64,000 nt of DNA from Aquabacterium olei (GTDB lineage: Bacteria; Pseudomonadota; Gammaproteobacteria; Burkholderiales; Burkholderiaceae_C). The position numbers and the translations under genes were made by a program. Where the stretch lies: contig NZ_CP029210.1 in NCBI RefSeq assembly GCF_003100395.1, forward strand, positions 2,294,001-2,358,000. The letters run 5' to 3'. Below are positions 57,293 through 64,000 of the stretch, in pieces (the first letter of the stretch is position 1; the number at the start of each line of letters is the position of its first letter). The notes under the pieces are model-generated. The model saw nothing but the letters and a program-made list of their open reading frames with translations, did no database searches and was not told where the DNA came from.

Positions 57293-58843
57293 TCAGGGTG
57301 CGCAGCGGGCCGCGCCGCACAAACGCTCGCAGAACACGCAGCCGCGCACAGGAAGCCATGCAGGGAAGGCGTAATAGCGGCGGTTCACTTCGTTCAGAAC
57401 CTGCTCGCGGTACACATCGAACCGGAAGCCCTGGCCCTCGATCACATGGAAGGGCTGACCATCCTGCACCACTTGCCAGGCTCGCACGGTGTGGAAGTAC
57501 GGCTCGTACTCGCCCGGCGCCGGGGCGCTCGTGCGCAGCACACGGATGGTGCGGCCATCGAAGCGGCTGTAGTTCACCACGAGGTCATCCTGTCGCGCAT
57601 GCACGCTGCCCAGCCCGAACACCGGCACATGCTGCCCCGCTGCGTAACCGTAGATGGAGGCGGCCGAATAGGCATGGCCCATCAGCACCACACCGGGTGC
57701 GGCCACCTGCTGCACCAGTTCGGGCGCCCGCACAGCCTCGACGATGCGCTTGTAGTGCTTGAATTGCTGCCACTGCGTCAAGCTGGTCTGCGACAGCGCC
57801 ACCACGACGGCCACGTGCAGGCCGAGGAACATCACCAGCCCCCGGCGCACGCCCGCGAGCCGAACGGCCGGCAGCCGCCAGGTCAGCAGCACCGTCACGA
57901 AGGGCAGGAAGGCCAGCAGCCAGTGCAGCCCGATCACCTTGCGCCCCGACATCAGCGCAAACAGCGCCAGCGGCACCAGCGCCACACAGGCCAGCAGGGC
58001 CTGCCCTCGCAGCGCCCCGCGCAGGGCGGCGCGCGCCCGCCACGCGTACCAGAGCCACACCGGGCTCACCAGGTACACGAGCGTCAGCAGATACCCCAGC
58101 GGCTTGTCCCAGCCGAAATCGGCGTCTTCGTTGCGGTTGAAGACGTTGAACATGATGTTGGTCCAGCAGTGGTCCAGGTTCCACATCAGGTTCACGAGGG
58201 CGGCCGGCACACCGCACAACACCAGCAGCAGCAGGCCACGCCAGCGCCCGCGCGCCCAACCCGCAAAGTAGACGAGGTAGGCCAGCCCCAGCAGCACCGC
58301 AAAATACTTGGACAGGAAGGCCAGGCCGATGGCCACGCCGCTGAAGGCATACATCCCCCAGGCCATGCGCCCACTGGCCGACTGCCGCTCGGCGCGCACC
58401 AGGGCCGCCACCGACCACGCCGCAAACAGGATGAGCGGCGAGTCCGTCGTCATCAGGGCGTTGAGCCAGTTGATCGGCATCAGCCAGTACAGCAGCACGG
58501 CCCACGCCGCCCGCGTCCGGTCCGCCGGCGCCCAGGCCCACCAGATGGCCGCCCCGACACCCAGCGGCAACACCAGCATCGGCAGCCGGATGGCCCAGGC
58601 CGCATCGCCGAACAACGCCCGCGTGCCCATGATCCACCACGCCACCATGGGCGGGTGGTCGTAATAGCCGTAGTCGGGAAAGCGCGCCCACCAGTAGAAC
58701 AGGGCCTCGTCGCCCGTCATGGGCAGCACCGCGGCCAGCCAGGCCCGGAAGCCCACCGACGCCAGCCCCACCACCCAGAGCCAGCGCACGAGGTCGGGCC
58801 CCAGTCGGGCATGGTCAACACGGGTGGCGGGCAGAACGGACAT
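57293..58843 (-). CDS. Second GT39/ArnT-like membrane glycosyltransferase
   Basis: A 516-residue membrane protein from ATG 58843 (GTG 58861 also in frame). About twelve membrane segments. The N-terminal AAVLPMTGDEALFYWWARFPDYGYYDHPP carries the acidic DE pair and DHPP loop typical of ArnT/dolichyl-phosphate-mannose-type transferases. The C-terminal part contains a cysteine-rich tail (GCVFCERLCGAARC). It is a paralogue-type companion of the 50451-52181 gene and may use the same lipid-linked donor (inference). Confidence 0.85.
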   Translation of the reverse strand: MSVLPATRVDHARLGPDLVRWLWVVGLASVGFRAWLAAVLPMTGDEALFYWWARFPDYGYYDHPPMVAWWIMGTRALFGDAAWAIRLPMLVLPLGVGAAIWWAWAPADRTRAAWAVLLYWLMPINWLNALMTTDSPLILFAAWSVAALVRAERQSASGRMAWGMYAFSGVAIGLAFLSKYFAVLLGLAYLVYFAGWARGRWRGLLLLVLCGVPAALVNLMWNLDHCWTNIMFNVFNRNEDADFGWDKPLGYLLTLVYLVSPVWLWYAWRARAALRGALRGQALLACVALVPLALFALMSGRKVIGLHWLLAFLPFVTVLLTWRLPAVRLAGVRRGLVMFLGLHVAVVVALSQTSLTQWQQFKHYKRIVEAVRAPELVQQVAAPGVVLMGHAYSAASIYGYAAGQHVPVFGLGSVHARQDDLVVNYSRFDGRTIRVLRTSAPAPGEYEPYFHTVRAWQVVQDGQPFHVIEGQGFRFDVYREQVLNEVNRRYYAFPAWLPVRGCVFCERLCGAARCAP

Positions 58844-58975
58844 GAAGCAGGGCCGCGGCACGGGCCACGTGGGTCAGGACAAGGGGGAAGGCAAGGCCCG
58901 GAAGCCGGTGTGCCGACGAGCGGGAATTCTAGGCGCCCGCTGCTACGATGTCCCGAACACAAAGGGAGGAGCGTC

Positions 58976-59857
58976 ATGCGCTGGGAAGGCAACCGCGAAA
59001 GCGACAACGTGGACGATGTGCGCAACCAGGGTGGCGGGCCCGGCGGCGGCCTGCGGCTGGGCGGCGGACGCCTGGGCATCGGCTCGGTCGTGATCGCGCT
59101 GGTGGCCAGCTACTTCCTCGGCGTCAACCCCCTGACGGTGCTGCAGATGCTGGCCGGCGGCCCTGCCCCGGTCAGCCAGCCCGCCGTCGAGCAGCCGGGC
59201 ACCGCACCGCAGAACGACGAACAGACGCGCTTCGTGCGCACCGTGCTGGCCGACACCGAAGACGTGTGGCGCACGTTGTTCAAGGAAGGTGGCGGGCAGT
59301 ACCAGGACCCGCGCCTGGTGCTGTTCCGGGGCAGCGTCCCCACCGCGTGCGGCACGGGCCAGTCGGCCATGGGTCCGTTCTACTGCCCGGCCGACCAGAA
59401 GGTCTACATCGACCTCGGCTTCTACGACGTGCTGCGTCAGCAACTCGGCGCCCCCGGCGACTTCGCCCAGGCCTATGTGATCGCGCACGAGGTGGGCCAC
59501 CACGTACAGAACCTGCTGGGCACCACCGACAAGGTGGACGCCATGCGCGGCCGCGTCAGCGAAACCCAGTACAACGCGCTGAGCGTGCGGCTGGAATTGC
59601 AGGCCGATTGCTATGCCGGCGTCTGGGCCCACCACGCCGACCGCGCTCGTCAGGTGCTGGAAACCGGCGACATCGAGGAAGGGCTGAACGCGGCCGCGCG
59701 CATTGGCGACGACGCGCTGCAGCGGCAGGCCGGCGGCGAGGTCCGTCCGGATTCCTTCACCCACGGCACCAGCGTGCAGCGCCAGACCTGGTTCCGGCGC
59801 GGCCTCGACACCGGCGATCTGCGCCAATGCGACACTTTCGCTCGCGGCGCAGTGTGA
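58976..59857 (+). CDS. YpfJ-type neutral zinc metallopeptidase
   Basis: A 293-residue protein with an N-terminal Gly-rich cytoplasmic segment, one membrane anchor (about 35-58) and a periplasmic catalytic domain. The zinc-binding HEVGHH motif lies at 171-176 and the third-ligand ELQADCYAGVWAH region follows, as in YpfJ/zinicin-like proteins. A very strong ribosome site (AGGGAGGAG) precedes ATG 58976. Frames open upstream to 57209 are not coding. Confidence 0.94.
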   Translation: MRWEGNRESDNVDDVRNQGGGPGGGLRLGGGRLGIGSVVIALVASYFLGVNPLTVLQMLAGGPAPVSQPAVEQPGTAPQNDEQTRFVRTVLADTEDVWRTLFKEGGGQYQDPRLVLFRGSVPTACGTGQSAMGPFYCPADQKVYIDLGFYDVLRQQLGAPGDFAQAYVIAHEVGHHVQNLLGTTDKVDAMRGRVSETQYNALSVRLELQADCYAGVWAHHADRARQVLETGDIEEGLNAAARIGDDALQRQAGGEVRPDSFTHGTSVQRQTWFRRGLDTGDLRQCDTFARGAV

Positions 59858-59915
59858 TACTCGTCTGTACCCTCATACAGAGTCCCTGACGGACCTCACT
59901 TTGGAGACACCCCTC

Positions 59916-60893
59916 ATGCAAGCCTGGATCTGCAACGAATTCGCCGGCCCCGAGCAACTGGCCTGGCAGACGCAGCCCACGCCCGAACCGGGCAAGGGCG
60001 AGGTGCGCGTGGCCATCAAGGCCGCGAGCCTGAACTTCCCTGACCTGCTCATCGTGCAAGGCAAGTACCAGATGAAGCCGGCCCTGCCCTTCGTGCCGGG
60101 CGCCGAGTTCGCGGGCGTGGTGGAAGCCGTGGGGGAAGGCGTCAAGCACCTGGCCGTGGGCACGCATGTGGCCGGCTTTGCAGGCACGGGTGGCTTCGGC
60201 ACCCACGCCCTTGCGCCGGCTGCCGTGCTGATGCCGCTGCCGCCGGTGTTCTCGTTCGAAGACGCCGCGGCCTTCCTGTGCACCTATGGCACCACCTACC
60301 ACGCGCTGATGGACCGCGCCGCGCTGAAGGCTGGTGAGACGGTGCTGGTGCTCGGTGCCGCTGGCGGTGTCGGCACGGCCGCCATCCAGATCGCGAAGGC
60401 AGCCGGCGCCCGCGTGATTGCCGCGGCCTCCACCGACGAGAAGTGCGCGCTCTGCCGCGAGCTCGGCGCCGACGAGACCATCAACTACACCACCACCAAC
60501 TTGCGCGACGCGCTGAAGACGCTGACCGACGGCAAGGGCCCGGACGTGGTTTACGACCCGGTGGGCGGCGACATGACCGAGCAGGCCTTCCGTTCGATCG
60601 CCTGGCGCGGTCGCCTGCTGGTGGTGGGCTTTGCCAATGGGCAGATCCCCAACCTGCCGCTGAACCTGGCGCTGCTCAAGGGCGCGTCCATCGTCGGCGT
60701 GTTCTGGGGCGAGTTCGCGCGGCGCGAACCGCAGGCCAACGCCGCCTGCCTGATGCAGCTGGCGGCCTGGTACATGGAAGGCAAGATCAAGCCCGTCATC
60801 GAGCACAAGCTGCCGATGAGCCAGCTCAAGGAGGGCTTTGCGCTGATGGGCTCACGTCAGGTGCGCGGCAAGGTCGTGCTGGTCAACGACTAA
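59916..60893 (+). CDS. NADPH:quinone oxidoreductase-type dehydrogenase
   Basis: A 325-residue medium-chain reductase without zinc ligands: AGPEQLAWQTQPTPEPGKGEVRVAIKAASLNFPDLL at the N-terminus and the coenzyme fold VLVLGAAGGVGTAAIQIAK. The quinone-oxidoreductase (QOR-like) family uses NADPH to reduce quinones or enoyl compounds; the substrate here is not known. GGAG upstream of ATG 59916. Its stop overlaps the convergent queG by four bases. Confidence 0.92.
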   Translation: MQAWICNEFAGPEQLAWQTQPTPEPGKGEVRVAIKAASLNFPDLLIVQGKYQMKPALPFVPGAEFAGVVEAVGEGVKHLAVGTHVAGFAGTGGFGTHALAPAAVLMPLPPVFSFEDAAAFLCTYGTTYHALMDRAALKAGETVLVLGAAGGVGTAAIQIAKAAGARVIAAASTDEKCALCRELGADETINYTTTNLRDALKTLTDGKGPDVVYDPVGGDMTEQAFRSIAWRGRLLVVGFANGQIPNLPLNLALLKGASIVGVFWGEFARREPQANAACLMQLAAWYMEGKIKPVIEHKLPMSQLKEGFALMGSRQVRGKVVLVND

Positions 60894-62071
60894 GACGGAG
60901 ACTGTGACAGCGCCCACGCCACGTGCTCGGCCACGAGGGCGTGGTCGTCGCCCGCCAGCGGGGTGGTGTCGGCCCAGCGTCGCAGGGCCTGCACGAGGTC
61001 CTCTCGTGTGTCTGCAGCCAGCGCAGGCGACGCCAGCGCATTGCCCATTGCCACCGCCAGGTTGCGCTGCCAGCGCACATGGCCGATGCGCCGGATCGGG
61101 CTGCCTTCCGTCAGCCGCAGAAAGGTCGCCTCGTCCCATTGCCACAGGCCGAGCAGGTCGGGCGCGGCCAGCGCCGGCCGCACATCGAAGTCCGGCACCC
61201 TGGCCCGGCGGGCAAACTTGTTCCACGGGCAGGCCAGCTGGCAGTCGTCGCACCCGTAGATGCGGTTGCCCATCAGCGGGCGCAGCGCGAGCGGAACGGG
61301 CCCTGGGTGCTCGATGGTCAGGTAGGAGATGCAGCGGCGCGCATCCACCTGCTGCTCGCCCACGATGGCCTGTGTCGGGCAGACCGTCATGCAAGCCTGG
61401 CAGGCACCACAGTGGGCCGTTTCCGGCTCGGTCAACGGCAGCGCAACGTCCACATAGATCTCACCCAGAAAGAAGGTCGAGCCCGCGTCCCTGGACAGCA
61501 GCAGCGTGTGCTTGCCGCGCCAGCCCAGGCCACTTCGGCTGGCCAGCTCCACTTCCAGCACCGGCGCCGAATCGGTGAACACGCGGTGGCCAAACGGCCC
61601 GATCTGTGCGGCCAGCCGGTCGGCCAGCTTCTGCAGCCGGGCACGCAACACCTTGTGATAGTCCCGGCCCCGGGCATACATCGACACGCCGGCCTGTGAC
61701 GGGTCGGCCAGGCGACGCCACTCCACCCGCTGCCAGCCCTCGGGGAGGCTGGTCGGCAGGTAATCCATGCGGGCCGTGATCACGCGGACCGTGCCTGGCA
61801 CCAGCTCGGCCGGCCTCGCCCGCTTGAGTCCGTGGCTGGCCATGTAGTGCATCTCGCCATGAAAACCGCGCGCCAGCCAGTCCAGCAGGCCCGGCTCGGC
61901 ACTTGACAAATCGACATCTGCTACGCCAATCTGGGAAAATCCCAGTTCTGCGGCCCATTCACGCAGTGCACCGAGTACGGCGCGCGGGTCGGACAGCGGC
62001 TGCGACGCCGCAGGCGCATCCGATGAGCCTGCCTGATCTGGCTGCCGGGGTGACCGAATTTCATGACGCAT
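60890..62071 (-). CDS. queG: Epoxyqueuosine reductase
   Basis: Last step of queuosine tRNA modification, reducing epoxyqueuosine with a cobalamin and two 4Fe-4S clusters. The 393 residues contain CGACQACMTVCPTQAI and CDDCQLACPWNKF, the two ferredoxin-like cluster motifs, and the RDYHKVLRARLQKLA block. ATG at 62071; larger frames to 62683 run over tsaE and are not coding. Its 5' end overlaps tsaE by nine bases in divergent orientation. Confidence 0.96.
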   Translation of the reverse strand: MRHEIRSPRQPDQAGSSDAPAASQPLSDPRAVLGALREWAAELGFSQIGVADVDLSSAEPGLLDWLARGFHGEMHYMASHGLKRARPAELVPGTVRVITARMDYLPTSLPEGWQRVEWRRLADPSQAGVSMYARGRDYHKVLRARLQKLADRLAAQIGPFGHRVFTDSAPVLEVELASRSGLGWRGKHTLLLSRDAGSTFFLGEIYVDVALPLTEPETAHCGACQACMTVCPTQAIVGEQQVDARRCISYLTIEHPGPVPLALRPLMGNRIYGCDDCQLACPWNKFARRARVPDFDVRPALAAPDLLGLWQWDEATFLRLTEGSPIRRIGHVRWQRNLAVAMGNALASPALAADTREDLVQALRRWADTTPLAGDDHALVAEHVAWALSQSPS

Positions 62072-62617
62072 GTGACGATCGTAGCAAGCCCGCCCAACGC
62101 TTCTGCCGACGAGGTCTGCCAGACCTGGTCGGACGAGTCCGCCTGCGCGGCCCTGGCCTCCGCCCTGGCTCAGGCGCTGCGCCAGCGGCTCGACTCCGGT
62201 GGCTCCGCCGTGATCGAGCTGCATGGCACCCTGGGCGCGGGCAAGACCACCTTCACGCGGCACCTGCTGCGCGCGCTGGGCGTGACCGGCCGCATCAAGA
62301 GCCCGAGCTACGCCGTGGTCGAGCCGCATGAACTGCCCGGGCACACCGTGCAGCACTTCGACTTCTATCGGTTCAACGACCCGCAGGAATGGGAAGACGC
62401 CGGCTTCCGCGACCTGTTCGCCGCGCCCGGCCTCAAGCTCGTGGAATGGCCGGACAAAGCCGCCGGGCTGCTGCCTCGCCCGGACCTGCGTCTGATGCTG
62501 ACCCTGCACGACGACACGCGACGCGATGCCCGACTCGAGGCCTTGAGCCCCATCGGCCGCGCCGCACTCGCGGCCTTGAAAGCCGCCCCGACCGAAGGAG
62601 GCCCCGCCCATGCGTGA
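62063..62617 (+). CDS. tsaE: tRNA threonylcarbamoyladenosine biosynthesis protein TsaE
   Basis: ATPase needed for t6A37 formation with TsaB and TsaD. The 184 residues have the Walker A IELHGTLGAGKTTFTRHLLRALG, the switch KSPSYAVVEPHELP, HFDFYRFNDPQEWEDAG and LKLVEWPDKA. Starts at ATG 62063 inside the first codons of the divergent queG, which leaves no conventional promoter space unless one gene starts downstream of the annotated ATG. Its last eight bases overlap the amidase gene. Confidence 0.95.
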   Translation: MTHVTIVASPPNASADEVCQTWSDESACAALASALAQALRQRLDSGGSAVIELHGTLGAGKTTFTRHLLRALGVTGRIKSPSYAVVEPHELPGHTVQHFDFYRFNDPQEWEDAGFRDLFAAPGLKLVEWPDKAAGLLPRPDLRLMLTLHDDTRRDARLEALSPIGRAALAALKAAPTEGGPAHA

Positions 62618-64000
62618 GCGCGACCCTGCCCCGTCTCCGTCACGCCGCACCCTGCTCAAGCAGGCTGCGGGGGGCACGCTCATCTTTCTGCTCGGCCCGA
62701 AGGAACTCGCCTGGGGTGCCGAGCTGGTGGCCGTGCGGGTGTGGCCGGCGCAGGACTACACCCGGGTCACGCTGGAATCCGACACGGCACTCAACGCGAC
62801 GTTCTTTTCGGTGGACCGCCCCAACCGGCTGGTGATCGACATCGAGGGCCTCGCCCTGAGCAGCCAGCTCAAGGAACTGGTGCGCAAGATCCGCAGCGAT
62901 GACCCCTACATCGCCGGCGTGCGGGTGGGCCAGTACAAGCCGTCCGTGGCCCGTCTGGTGATCGACCTCAAGCAGGCGATCAAGCCGCAGGTGTTCGGTC
63001 TGGCGCCCGTGGCGGCCTACCAGCACCGACTGGTGTTCGATCTGCATCCTGGCGCGCCGATCGACCCGCGTGTGGCGCTGAATGCCGGCATGCCGGACAC
63101 GCCAGCTTCGTCGCCGAATGCGGCGCCCTCCGCCCCTGCGGGCACCACACTGCCTGGCCAGCAGGCCGCGGCCAGCGCAGCCCAGCAGAGCCCCGCCGCT
63201 GTGGCCGGGATGGCGGCGCAACGCTCGTCCGAGCAGGCCGCCGACGCGATGAACGACGCCCTGGGCGAATTCATCGGTGGTCTGCGCCGCCCGCCAGTCG
63301 AGGCAGACCGCGGCGATACCCGCGTGGCCACCCGGACACTGCCCAAGCCGGCGGACAAGGACACCAAGCCCGGTGCACGCGCCGAGCCGCGCCCCACCGC
63401 CGAGCGCCTCGAGCCCAATGAACCACCGCCGCCGGCCGCCGACGCCACCCAGCGGCTCGTGATCGTGGCGCTCGATGCCGGCCACGGTGGCGAAGACCCG
63501 GGCGCCGTCGGCCCCAGCGGCCTGTACGAAAAGGACGTGGTGCTGGCGGTTGCGCGCAAACTGCGCACGCGCATCAACGCCCTGCCCGGCATGCGCGCCA
63601 TGCTGACCCGCGAATCCGACTATTTCGTGCCGCTGCACGAGCGCGTGAACAAGGCCCGCCGGGTGCAGGCCGACCTGTTTGTCTCCATCCACGCCGATGC
63701 CTTCATGAACCCGGAAGCACGGGGGGCGTCGGTCTTCGCGCTGTCAGAGACGGGTGCCACCAGCGCCGCAGCACGGTGGATGGCCAAGAAGGAAAACGCG
63801 GCCGACATCGTGGGCGGCGTCAACATCAAGACCAAGGACGCAACCATCATGCGCGCCCTGCTCGACATGTCGACCACCGCGCAGATCAAGGACAGCCTGA
63901 AGCTCGGTCAGGCCGTGCTGGGCCACCTCGGCAAGGTCGGACGGCTGCACAAGCCGCGCGTCGAGCAGGCCGGCTTTGCGGTGCTGAAAGCCCCGGACAT
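62610..64000 (+). CDS. amiC: N-acetylmuramoyl-L-alanine amidase (AmiC-type), 3' end outside window
   Basis: Periplasmic cell-division amidase that cleaves peptide side chains from peptidoglycan. About 463 residues are visible. A twin-arginine signal (SRRTLLKQAAGGT) at the start, an AMIN domain (about 40-150), a long low-complexity Ala/Pro linker, and the Amidase_3 catalytic domain (VIVALDAGHGGEDPGAVGPSG, VSIHADAF) with zinc-ligand residues. ATG at 62610, with GAAGGAGG upstream. Ends beyond the right edge. Confidence 0.95.
   Translation, partial: MRERDPAPSPSRRTLLKQAAGGTLIFLLGPKELAWGAELVAVRVWPAQDYTRVTLESDTALNATFFSVDRPNRLVIDIEGLALSSQLKELVRKIRSDDPYIAGVRVGQYKPSVARLVIDLKQAIKPQVFGLAPVAAYQHRLVFDLHPGAPIDPRVALNAGMPDTPASSPNAAPSAPAGTTLPGQQAAASAAQQSPAAVAGMAAQRSSEQAADAMNDALGEFIGGLRRPPVEADRGDTRVATRTLPKPADKDTKPGARAEPRPTAERLEPNEPPPPAADATQRLVIVALDAGHGGEDPGAVGPSGLYEKDVVLAVARKLRTRINALPGMRAMLTRESDYFVPLHERVNKARRVQADLFVSIHADAFMNPEARGASVFALSETGATSAAARWMAKKENAADIVGGVNIKTKDATIMRALLDMSTTAQIKDSLKLGQAVLGHLGKVGRLHKPRVEQAGFAVLKAPD

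Noticed and set aside
55602-58975. Long plus-strand frames across nadB and the second GT39, and the N-terminal extension of the zinc peptidase
   Set aside because: Antisense shadow translation; the peptidase starts at 58976 after a strong ribosome site.

Overview
The window is a contiguous, gene-dense chromosomal segment of a high-GC betaproteobacterium. The evidence for Burkholderiales (Comamonadaceae or the Leptothrix/Aquabacterium-type lineages) is gene order and content: thrS-infC-rpmI-rplT-pheS-pheT-ihfA-merR-tRNA-Pro, an OmpR/EnvZ-type pair beside ispF/ispD/mfd, aat next to bpt, a PHA phasin, and glnA followed by a DUF4124-type gene. The genus cannot be fixed from sequence reading alone. 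No insertion sequence, prophage, CRISPR array or rRNA operon was seen. One tRNA, tRNA-Pro(GGG), is present.

Layout. 1-7 kb (minus strand): a DUF4124-like fragment, glnA with a candidate sigma-54/NtrC promoter, a CinA-type molybdopterin-binding-domain protein, then a tight group of sterol-desaturase-family protein, polysaccharide deacetylase and beta-propeller protein, and an AIM24/TIGR00266 protein. 7-12 kb: GGDEF protein, HI0933-type flavoprotein, ubiE, chalcone-isomerase-like protein divergent from a MerR regulator. 12-21.6 kb (minus): the translation supercluster, with a zinc alcohol dehydrogenase lying between pheS and pheT, an ATC start on infC, and a threonine-rich leader peptide plus terminator in front of thrS. 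21.9-28.7 kb: isocitrate lyase, omega-amino-acid aminotransferase, pyrophosphatase, phasin, the two N-degron aminoacyl transferases and a SIMPL protein. 28.9-41 kb: OmpR/EnvZ-type pair, ispF, amtB with three NtrC-like sites and a near-consensus sigma-54 promoter, ispD, mfd, a second beta-propeller, a TfoX-like protein and serB. 41-47.6 kb: a two-component system divergent from a three-gene heavy-metal-type RND efflux system. 47.7-53 kb: rraA, then a membrane glycan/lipid-modification set (flippase-like protein, GT2, GT39/ArnT-like, PAP2 phosphatase). 53-57 kb: nadA, nadC, a ComFB-like protein and nadB. 57-64 kb: a second GT39, a YpfJ-type zinc peptidase, a quinone oxidoreductase, queG, tsaE and the start of an AmiC-type amidase.

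The regulatory DNA is more informative than the mostly housekeeping coding content. Nitrogen control is visible twice (glnA and amtB, both with GCAC-N7-GTGC boxes and sigma-54 promoters). The best candidate for a little-described system is the thrS leader: a 14-codon reading frame with five Thr codons, an antiterminator option and a terminator ending in eight U, all between a TATAAT promoter element and thrS. A strong terminator directly abutting pheS, a 12-bp inverted repeat in front of ompR, and a triple AAGAC/GTCTT array upstream of aceA are further unexplained signals.
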